From Gari tellinella (Eukaryota; Mollusca; Bivalvia; Cardiida; Psammobiidae), in assembly GCA_922989275.2 (NCBI GenBank), contig OV277857.1:49577083-49641082 (forward strand): DNA of 64,000 nt, read 5' to 3'. Under the pieces are notes generated by a model. It was not told the origin of the DNA, did no database searches, and saw only the letters and a list, made by a program, of their open reading frames with translations. The translations under genes were made by a program, and so were the position numbers. Of the stretch, positions 56,054-64,000 are shown piece by piece. The first letter of the stretch is position 1. The number at the start of each line of letters is the position of its first letter.

Positions 56054-56294
56054 TACAGATGAGAAAATGTTATTCTTATCCATTTAACCAAACTAAATGC
56101 AAACACAATGCAATAAAATGTAGGGAATGCAACGTTTGTGAATTTTCAAGTACTTCACATCTGATTAGCAAACATTTTGGGGCCTGATAAGATTCCAGTT
56201 ACCTGGTGTTTGATCTGGCTCAAAACTGTTTACAGTGGACATATTTTAAGCATAAAGTGGTTTTTGGGGAAAGAATACCATCTTCTCCACTGTA
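56054..56294. mobile_element. Tc1/mariner-like MITE (241 bp)
   Basis: TA|CAGATGAGAAAATGTTATTC ... ACCATCTTCTCCACTG|TA; its hairpin arms are quite diverged, so an old copy. Confidence 0.78.
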
Positions 56295-56930
56295 TATCTA
56301 GAGCAAATCATTTTCTGATCTACTTCCAACCTGTTTCTAAGTCCAGTCAATTCAAGATTAACGGGATAAGGGTAGATTTGCTTTAATCTTTATCCAGAAA
56401 TAAGTTTGCTTCAAACTTGTCATCTTCATTATCAAAATATTTGAATTTATTCACGCTGTCCAAGCAAAAATATAAGCAACTTCGATCCTGATCAGTCTGA
56501 AGTTTTCTTCTTCAAATCTGGATATAAAGGCTCTTGAAAGTGTAAAATTATAATTAAAATGAAGGATAAAGATTAATGGCCTTATTTATAAAGTCATCAG
56601 GTATAAACAAAATATCAAATAATTCATAATTCAGTAAGTATATAATATATTTGTGACGATAGTTCGAAACAGAACATGTCATCTTTTTATCACAAGATAC
56701 TGCTTAAACTAAACTTAAAGATACTGCTTAAACTAAACTAACTCTTATGATGTATTATAAACATTTCTTGCTTCAAAATCTTAAAAGGTTTTTCGAATAA
56801 TTTGTTTTGGTAATGACAACTTTCCAAACTAAATACAAAATATTTGCGGTATTAATTTAAGAAATCAGATGAATGAGTCCTTGGGATGCACATTCTGTAA
56901 AACTGAGTTCTTGAGACAAACATCGAGTCA
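56295..56930. other. No gene recognised
   Basis: Repeats of AAACATTTCTTGCTTCAAA with 55945-55990, so part of this is a diverged duplication of the spacer at 55.9 kb. Nothing coding. Confidence 0.45.
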
Positions 56931-57182
56931 TTAACCCTTTCCCTCATAGAAGCGCCTTTTAACGCATTCAGTTTATTCCTCCGCTGTAGAAAGTAGTTCC
57001 AATCTATACAGCCATGCATATGTATCATAAGAAATATTTTCTTTATTCTAACAGGAGGTAGCTTAAAGCAGGCTGAAAGTTAAGCAGAATGCGCCTTAGG
57101 GCGCATTCTTCTTAACTTTCAAACTGCTTTAAGTAGTCACCTATTTTCAAATTGAAAAACAGGCTATGGGGTAAAGGGTTAA
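56931..57182. mobile_element. TTAA MITE, complete copy (252 bp)
   Basis: TTAA|CCCTTTCCCTCATAGAAG ... CTATGGGGTAAAGGG|TTAA. The central hairpin CTTAAAGCAGGCTGAAAGTT / AACTTTCAAACTGCTTTAAG surrounds GCGCCTTAGGGCGC. This is the best-preserved reference copy of the family. Confidence 0.85.
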
Positions 57183-57239
57183 GGTGAAAATTTAACCTAA
57201 TATCCCATAAGTTGTTTAGTTTTGAAGACAGGTGACGTC

Positions 57240-57488
57240 TTAACCCTTTGAACCCTAGTCCCGCATATAGGCGTCCTTTTCAAACAGTGTACATGTGAAT
57301 AGAACACTTGTCCTGTGCAAACAGTGAAGGCCCAGATCAGAGGGCTCCGAAAGGAGCCCTCTGATCAGGGTCTTCACAGTTTGTCATAATGCCAAACATT
57401 GACAAAAACAACCCTTAAGTCAGAAATGGACTAGACTAAAATTGAAACTGGAATTGTCCATTTAAAGTTTCAGGGAGGAAAGAGTTAA
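57240..57488. mobile_element. TTAA MITE of a second family (249 bp)
   Basis: TTAA|CCCTTTGAACCCTAGTCC ... CAGGGAGGAAAGAG|TTAA, with an internal GATCAGAGGGCTCC hairpin. Copies are at 49826-50075 and, partial, near 48112-48290. Confidence 0.82.
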
Positions 57489-58095
57489 AGCAGGTTGAAA
57501 GTAAAGCAGAATGTGCCTTGAGGGACATTTTTCTTTACTTTCAACCTGTTTTAAGTGGTCATGCACCTATCTTCAATCGAAGAATTGGACAATGGGGTAA
57601 TGGGTTAAACCATTACCCCATAGACTGTTTCTAGTAGACAGGTGACTACTTAAAGCAGGTTGAAAGTAAAGCAGAATGTGCCTTGAGGGACATTTTTCTT
57701 TACTTTCAACCTGTTTTAAGTGGTCATGCACCTATCTTCAATCGAAGAATTGGACAATGGGGTAATGGGTTAAACCATTACCCCATAGACTGTTTCTAGT
57801 AGACAGGTGACTACTTAAAGCAGGCTGAAAGTAAAGCAGAATGTGCCTTGAGGGACATTTTTCTTTACTTTCAACCTGTTTTAAGTGGTCATGCACCTAT
57901 CTTCAATCGAAGAATTGGACAATGGGGTAATGGGTTAAACCATTACCCCATAGACTGTTTCTAGTAGACAGGTGACTACTTAAAGCAGGCTGAAAGTAAA
58001 GCAGAATGCTCCTTTATAATCATTCTGTTTTACTTTCAAACTGCTTTAAGTTGACATTTGATAAGCTACTTTTTGCCTATGCGTAATAGGTTAAT
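57484..58095. repeat. Tandem array of a TTAA MITE, 165-bp period, three-plus copies
   Basis: TGGGTTAAACCATTACCCCA recurs at 57601, 57766 and 57931, exactly 165 bp apart. Each unit has a complete AAAGCAGGTTGAAAGTAAAG hairpin and shares the identical variant TGTGCCTTGAGGGACATTTT, showing that units were copied in place. The last unit ends in a different hairpin loop (GCTCCTTTATAATCATTCTG). Confidence 0.88.
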
Positions 58096-58317
58096 TAATA
58101 AAGGCCAGAAAAGCTATGGATCCATGGGACTCACAAGTTTTTAAATAATGAGTCCCTGGCAAATGTAATGAGTATAGGACTTGGGATGCACAGGTAAAAT
58201 GATCACTGATTTGTTACAACAGTTCCAAAGAGAACATGTTATCATTTCAACACCACATTGCTAAGGAACCCTACAGTGTAGTTGATATTTAAATAGAACA
58301 AAGGCACTACTTAAAGC
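58096..58317. other. No gene recognised
   Basis: Short unique-looking AT-rich spacer between repeats. Confidence 0.4.
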
Positions 58318-58502
58318 CAGGGTTCCAGATAAGGGGACTGTTTCAAAATCTAAAAACATTTTATTCATTGAACCCTATGGTGTTACAACTCTTTAGAATC
58401 ATTTCGAAGAGACAATTCTTATAAGTTACACCATAGTATTTCATAACATAAGTGAGAAAATGTTGGATTTCTTCATTTTACTCCCTCTTATCTGGAGCCC
58501 TG
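58318..58502. mobile_element. 185-bp MITE with CAGGGTTCCAGATAAG ends
   Basis: Inverted ends CAGGGTTCCAGATAAGG and CTTATCTGGAGCCCTG, and an inner GGTGTTACAAC/GTTACACC pair. CAGGG termini are typical of hAT-type elements; no 8-bp duplication is obvious. Confidence 0.6.
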
Positions 58503-58573
58503 CACACTGCTAAGAAATCTTATGAATGCAATAAAATGTAGGAAATTGCAATTTTTGTGAATTTTAAATGATA

Positions 58574-58990
58574 CTTTACCTTCGTCCAGACTTAGTAATC
58601 TGGTCAAAATTCCCAAAGCAAGTGATAATGGTGGAGCTAAAACTGTGCCCTAGGAAGAGAGGGCAGAGGAAGCTTTCAAACTAAAGAAGGGAAAATACTT
58701 TGACCAAGCAAACAAGATGGAAGATTTGGGTCTTCCCAGTAGAAATTGGGTGTAGAGGCTTTCAATCACAGTCAGTATGGAAGATGATGGGATCAGTGGG
58801 TATTATAGGCAGACAGAAAAACTGCAGGCCATGCTCTTAGAAAAGCTGGGGAGAAAGCGTCGAGTTGGCTCTGGATCAGACAAAGCCAAATAGCATGGCA
58901 GCTAGATTGCTGCTTACACTCAGACAAGTTCCAATGATGAGAAGATCAGTGGTGCAGGCATAGAAGTCAGAACAGGACGGAAGCGGTCTA
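58574..58990 (+). pseudogene. Frameshifted remnant of a transposon-associated ORF (LRPDLVIWS...EIGCRGF)
   Basis: The first frame reads LRPDLVIWSKFPKQVIMVEL, then shifts to TVP*EERAEEAFKLKK GKYFDQANKMEDL, then shifts again to FPVEIGCRGFQSQSVWKMM. The order LRPD - ELTVPWE - VEIGCRGF matches a domain common at the C-terminus of uncharacterised reverse-transcriptase-containing proteins in many animals. The usual W after TVP is a TAG stop here and at least two frameshifts are present, so it is dead. It runs directly into the minisatellite. Confidence 0.65.
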
Positions 58991-59019
58991 TGTGGCAGGC
59001 TGTAAAACAAGTAGAGAAC

Positions 59020-60636
59020 AATCAGGAACATACATGTGCTAACACAGTCCAATTAGGACCCCAAGGGAACTGAGTCAGGTGTAAATTGCCAGAGAGGTAA
59101 ACTCAAGTGACAGGAGTTGTGGAAGTACTAACCTTTCCAACAATCAGGAACATGCATGTGCTAACACAGCCCAATTAGGACCCCAAGGGAACAGGGTCAG
59201 GTGGAAACAACCAGAGAGGTAAACTCAAGTGGCAGGAGTTGTGGAAGTACGAACCTTTCCAACCATCAGAAACATGCATGTGCTAACACAGCCCAATTAG
59301 GACCCCAAGGGAACTGGGTCTACAGCCAGAGAGGTAAACTCAAGTGGCATGAGTTGTGGAAGTATGAACCTTTCCAACAATCTGGAACATGCATGTGCTA
59401 ACACAGCCCAATTAGGACCCCAAGGGAACTGGGTCAGGTGGAAACAGCCAGAGAGGAAACTCAAGTGACAGGAGTTGTGGAAGTATGAACCTTTCCAACA
59501 ATCAGGAACATGCATGTGCTAACACAGCCCAATTAGGACCCCAAGGGAACTGGGTCAGGTGGAAACAGCCAGAGAGGTAAACTCAAGTGACAGGAGTTGT
59601 GGAAGTACTAACCTTTCCAACAATCAGGAACATACATGTGCTAACACAGCCCAATTACGACCCCAAGGGAACTGGGTCAGGTGGAAACAGCCAGAGAGGT
59701 AAACTCAAGTGGCAGGAGTTGTGGAAGTATGAACCTTTCCAACAATCAGGAACATACATGTGCTAACACAGCCTAATTAGGACCCCAAGGGAACTGGGTC
59801 AGCAGCCAGAGTGGAAACTTAAGTGACAGGAGTTGTGGAAGTATGAACCTTTCCAACAATCAGGAACATGCATGTGCTAACACAGTCCAATTAGGACCCA
59901 AGGGAACTGGACCAGGTGGAAACTGCCAGAGAGGTAAACTCAAGTGACAGGAGTTGTGGAAGTATGAACCTTTCCAACAATCAGGAACATGCATGTGCTA
60001 ACACAGCCCAATTAGGACCCAAGGGAACTGGGTCAGGTGGAAACAGCCAGAGAGGTAAACTCAAGTGGCAGGAGTTGTGGAAGTATGAACCTTTCCAACA
60101 ATCAGGAACATGCATGTGCTAACACATCCCAATTAGGACCCCAAGGAACTGGGTCAGCAGCAAGAGAGGAAACTTAAGTGACAGGAGTTGTGGAAGTATG
60201 AACCTTTCCAACAATCAGGAACATACATGTGCTAACACAGTCAATTAGGACCCCAAGGGAACTGGGTCAGGTGGAAACAGCCAGAGAGGTAAACTCAAGT
60301 GGCAGGAGTTGTGGAAGTATGAACCTTTCCAACAATCAGGAACATGCATGTGCTAACACAGCCCAATTAGGACACCAAGGGAACTGGGTCAGCAGCCAGA
60401 GAGGAAACTTAAGTGACAGGAGTTGTGGAAGTATGAACCTTTCCAACAATCAGGAACATGCAGGTGCTAACACAGCCCAATTAGGACCCCAAGGGAACTG
60501 GGTCAGCAGCCAGAGAGGAAACTTAAGTGACAGGAGTTGTGGAAGTATGAACCTTTCCAACAATCAGGAACATGCATGTGCTAACACAGCCCAATTAGGA
60601 CCAGGTGGAAACAGCCAGAGAGGAAACTCAAGTGGC
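59020..60636. repeat. Minisatellite, 14 copies of a ~113-122-bp unit
   Basis: GTGCTAACACA recurs near 59036, 59158, 59280, 59395, 59516, 59638, 59760, 59874, 59995, 60116, 60229, 60350, 60464 and 60578. Each unit includes AATTAGGACCCCAAGGGAAC, CAGAGAGGTAAACTCAAG and GGAGTTGTGGAAGTATGAAC. Unit lengths are often not multiples of three, so ORFs over it (60229-60651 is the longest, 140 codons) cannot be conserved as protein. Length variants come from small deletions such as loss of the GTGGAAACAG segment. Confidence 0.92.
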
Positions 60637-60649
60637 ACAAGATTTTTTT

Positions 60650-61133
60650 AAATAGAAAAGGGGAGATAATTAAATATTGGGAGATGACAGTCATGGTTCT
60701 TGTGTACTGCACCTCCTTGTGTCACCATCTATCACTGTATCAAGTTCCATTAACTTACAGTGTAGCAGTCAAGAGATATACTCCGGACAAAATTGTTTTG
60801 CATTTTTAGAAAAAGGGAGATAATTCAATATTGGGAGATGACAGTAACCATTCTTATGTACTGCACTTCCTTCATTCATTCTCTATGACTAACAAGTTTC
60901 ATAAACTTATGGTGTAACAGTCCAGAGATATGCTCCGGACAAAATTGATGTTTTAATGAGAAAAATGGAGATAATTCAAAATTGGGAGATGAGAGATTTA
61001 CGGTTCTTGTATACTGCACCTTCTTATGTCATTCTCTATCACTGTAGCAAATTTCTTAAAGTTTAAAGTTACGGTGTACCATTAAGGAGATATGCTCCGG
61101 ACAAAAAAGCGTGATGGACGGACAGACGGACTT
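60650..61133. repeat. Three-copy ~150-bp tandem repeat
   Basis: GGGAGATAATT...ATTGGGAGATGA recurs near 60660, 60812 and 60966, and each unit ends with GATATGCTCCGGACAAAA (or ATATACTCC...). The last unit ends in GATGGACGGACAGACGGAC, as in other bivalve-type dispersed repeats. Confidence 0.82.
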
Positions 61134-61470
61134 ACCCACAGTCTCCATTTTAGTGGCCATATCCTTTATTGTATCTCTTTTGTGTGGCTAAAATATGTGT
61201 GGTTAGCCACATAAATGAATACTAACTTTGTTATAGAATGATCTGGAGGCTAACCCTACCCCTAACCTTATGTCCCACAACTGGCCAGGTTAATGTCACA
61301 AGAAATAGCCAGGTTAATGTTACAAGAAAATGCCAGGTTAATGTTTTTCAACTATGTGTCTAGGTTATGGACACAATTTTAGCCACGTATATATCATATT
61401 GTGGGAACGGACGGACGGACAAAGCGGTGACAATATGCCCCCCCCCCCCCCACCCCACCTAAAGGGGAGC
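61134..61470. repeat. Dispersed repeat with C-rich hairpin end
   Basis: Contains three close CCAGGTTAATGT units (61284-61343) and ends GACGGACGGACAAAGCGGTG, a run of Cs, then AAAGGGGAGCATAC, the same terminus as the repeat at 27600-27650. Confidence 0.65.
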
Positions 61471-61502
61471 ATACAAATTCCAATGGTAAAAGTGTCTATG
61501 CC

Positions 61503-62482
61503 AATCTAAAGTGAACATTTAAACAAACCCAGTGACCTTGGTTGGGTTCATTTAGCATGATTTCTATTTGTTGCACATGCCGGATACCACGTGGACCAAT
61601 TGCACAAAATTTCGCTGGCAATGATAATTTGTGGGTTTTTTACCGTTTACCATTTAAAAGAAAGTATTTGAAAAAAATAAGTGATGCGTTTCTAAAGCCC
61701 TTTAGTATATTACTACGCACTTTCTTAGTGCCGTTATATTTGCAACAAGTGTGGTAAGATTAAAACACGCCCACTTTATGATGCAAGTAGTTGTCTTATA
61801 CAACAATTCTCTGAGTTTGTCAAATAGTTTGTATCTAGATGAGATGATGCGGCATCTCATCTTGATCCAAACTGTTTGGAACATTAATAACAGATTGTTC
61901 AGTTGCTAACTCTGTCTAGATCTAGAATCTACTCCATAGATAGAATTCTAGACAAGTTGAACACATTTAGAAAACTAATTCATTAATTCACTCAAGAAAA
62001 GATATACTCTAGTTCCACTTTATCTTTACAAGATCTAATCATGAATAATATAAGAACCATAAATAATATCGTATCATGGCCTAGCAGATGGTAGATCTAG
62101 CAGGCTTAAACTTCAAGTAAAGCAGAATGCTCCTTAAAAGTATTCTGCTTTACTTTCAGCCTGCTTTACACATCAATCTTGTCTGAAATACTAAAATAAT
62201 AGAATAATAGGCCCTTGTCAGTAATATTCAAACTATATACTGAAAGACTTTAGAAACGCATCACTTATTTTTTCAAGCATTTTCTTTCAAATGGTCAATA
62301 GTAACAAAATCATCCTGTTATGTTTATAATGTAGCATTATAACCCTCAATTCGTCATTGCCAGTGAAATTGCATGCAATCGGTTCACGTGGTATCTGGCA
62401 TGGTGCGCACGTGCAACAAATTGAAAACCTGCTAAATAACCCCATCCAAGGTCAATGAGTGTGTTTAAATTTTCATTTTAGA
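61503..62482. mobile_element. ~980-bp fold-back element with long diverged arms
   Basis: The left arm 61503-61716 and right arm 62236-62482 are inverted copies. Shared stretches include AAGTGATGCGTTTCTAAAG (inverse CTTTAGAAACGCATCACTT), GATACCACGTG, TTTGTTGCAC and TGACCTTGG. The arms have drifted by substitutions and indels. The loop holds a GATGATGCGGCATC hairpin (61815-61880) and an AGCAG-type hairpin (62112-62168). Confidence 0.75.
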
Positions 62483-63908
62483 TAGCCAATTACTTTTATC
62501 ACTCGAACTGTTTTTCAATTGAATATTAAAACTGTCGTGAACGATATGTTAAGTTTTATTAGTTGTATTAGTTAAGTTTGTTTCTGTTATTATTTACACA
62601 TTACTCATAATGGTCATGAAGATGGAGTAGAAGGAGTACTGAACAGTGGAAACTGGAATGGCTAAGCACGCCATAAAATTGCTTATGTCGTGCGGTGGAG
62701 CCATATTAGGGCGGTTTGCACGTGCTTAGATTGAACCCTGTATAAGGGCCAAAACATGTTTGGCTCGGGCTCTGCTTTAAGATTTCAAATTATTGGATAT
62801 ACTGTGATTGGATCTAAATTGCTAAAGTGATTAATATTAAAATGTAAAATTTAAATAATTAAATATGTTAAAATGGATTTAATTTGTTCTGTATAATTTC
62901 CACTGTGGCGGATTATTAAGAAACCTAATTTGCTCTCCCAATAACTAAAGTAAAAGTGTCCACCACAAAAACAATGCCAAGACTAAGACAAGATTTACTT
63001 AATCAAATTTTTGGGTTGTTACAAGCAAGTACCAAAATGTTAACACAAACCCAGTTATCTCCCTTAAGTACAATTTTGAAATGCTGTCAGCTCTAAATAA
63101 TACCATATGTCAAACCTGTAATAATGGACCGTTGAATACGGAAGCCTGTAGATCTTTAAAGACAGGTGAACGCTTAATGCATGACATTGTAATGCATAAA
63201 ACTCCTTTAGGATCTACAGTACTGTTTAAGCTAAAGTATACACAAAGTTAACCGACAGTTAACTTTTCAAAGGCGTTATAAGGCTTTACTACTAGGTAAA
63301 CAGTTGATACAGGAAGAAAATACAAAAATCTAATCTGGATCAAAGCGGTTTTCAAATGTCACCCAATTATTTGTTTATGAAGTTGAATGCTTTATTTTTT
63401 AAACGATGCTAGCTTTTTCTTTGAATTCAAATATTTTTTATCCAGATCAGTAAAATCTCATCTAAATCCAGTATTTCTAATATTTCATCACCTAATAACT
63501 TATAGCTTACTAAAGGTTCATACAGATTTCGAATAATACAGATTTCAAACCATATACGGTGATATGGGATCACTTAAAGACATCCCTAGATGACCTTTCG
63601 GTCATAACACCTAAAAAGCTATCAAATGATGCAGCCACATGCAAGTTTTGTCCTTACTGCTATCTTGTCTAGGGATAAACTCATCCAAGCGTTTCATGTG
63701 AAGCCCATACCTTAAACTTGTTAGTTTGGTTAGTAAAACCCATTGAAAAAAAACCTGCGTGTGAGTATGTGAGGGCCTCTCTAGGCACGATTAGTTTAGT
63801 TACCTGGATTTTCACACCAACTGAGATTGGCGACACCTTGTGAATCATATTTTTTTCTCACCAATCGATGAATGGGGGGGTAGTCTGTAAATGGTCTGAG
63901 GAAAAGTC
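62483..63908. other. No gene recognised
   Basis: AT-rich, no ORF with a domain. TAAGCACG...CGTGCTTA brackets 62663-62730 as a short inverted pair. A GACAGGTGAACGCTTAATGC patch near 63160 is a relic of the CAGTAAA-type MITE. Confidence 0.45.
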
Positions 63909-63972
63909 TTTAAAGCAGGTTGAAAGTAAAACAGACTGGCACATTCTGCTTTACTTTCGGCCTGCTTTAAGA
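63909..63972. repeat. AGCAG-type hairpin core at window end
   Basis: Arms CTTTAAAGCAGGTTGAAAGT and ACTTTCGGCCTGCTTTAAG. Confidence 0.78.
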
Positions 63973-64000
63973 AAATATCTTCTAAAAAAAATGTCTATCG

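Noticed and set aside
60229..60651. 140-codon ORF over the minisatellite as a repeat protein
   Set aside because: Unit lengths are not consistently multiples of three, the ORF covers only the last few units, and stops occur in the other units.

Overview
The window looks like eukaryotic, mollusc-type DNA, most likely from a bivalve. It is AT-rich and gene-poor. Coding sequence is split by GT...AG introns. A LINE with apurinic endonuclease, reverse transcriptase and RNase H is present. The right half is packed with short palindromic non-autonomous transposons and with dispersed families of a kind I associate with bivalve genomes (units containing GTGACCTAGATATGCAAC, GATCAG-centred hairpins). 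There are no prokaryotic operons, CRISPR arrays or rRNA genes. The species cannot be fixed from sequence alone.

Region 1 (1-26960) is a very homogeneous higher-order tandem array built from ~815-bp and ~560-bp modules that often combine to 1375 bp. Read on the minus strand, each module carries a pyrimidine-rich 3' splice site (ending ATTTCAG), a 22- or 34-nt exon-like segment beginning TCATGATGAGGACATTCC, and in every complete copy a consensus 5' splice site GTAAGT. An intact ~6.1-kb I-type LINE (14534-20671) sits in the array. Two shorter 3' fragments (22145-23285, 25944-26584) and three extreme micro-insertions of only 24-36 bp of the same LINE 3' end also sit there. Four of these six insertions are in or within a few bases of the mini-exon motif, and two of them use an identical 13-bp target.

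Region 2 (26960-28500) flanks the array. On the minus strand, directed into the array, are two short exon candidates (27997-28061 and 27796-27864). They join in frame, are separated by a 128-nt intron with a perfect TACTAAC branch site, and encode a hydrophobic signal or anchor segment that ends at a GTAAGT donor. Together with region 1 this suggests a gene whose downstream part runs through the tandem mini-exon array, similar in layout to micro-exon genes. This is the main candidate for something undescribed, and it is an inference that needs transcripts.

Region 3 (28.5-54.6 kb) is mostly repeat. It holds a ~316-bp tandem family, a TIR element with clustered 13-mers, Tc1/mariner-like MITEs of ~246 bp with TA ends, several TTAA-flanked MITE families, and two local duplications. 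The one good protein-coding candidate is at 38595-39269 on the plus strand, with a TATA box and possible non-coding first exon at 36.3 kb. Its reading frame is broken near the 3' end.

Region 4 (54.6-64 kb) holds a broken minus-strand NHL/TRIM-like coding remnant and a tandemly triplicated TTAA MITE. It also holds a frameshifted remnant of a transposon-associated domain (ELTVP...EIGCRGF), followed directly by a 14-copy ~120-bp minisatellite, a 3-copy ~150-bp tandem, and a large diverged fold-back element.
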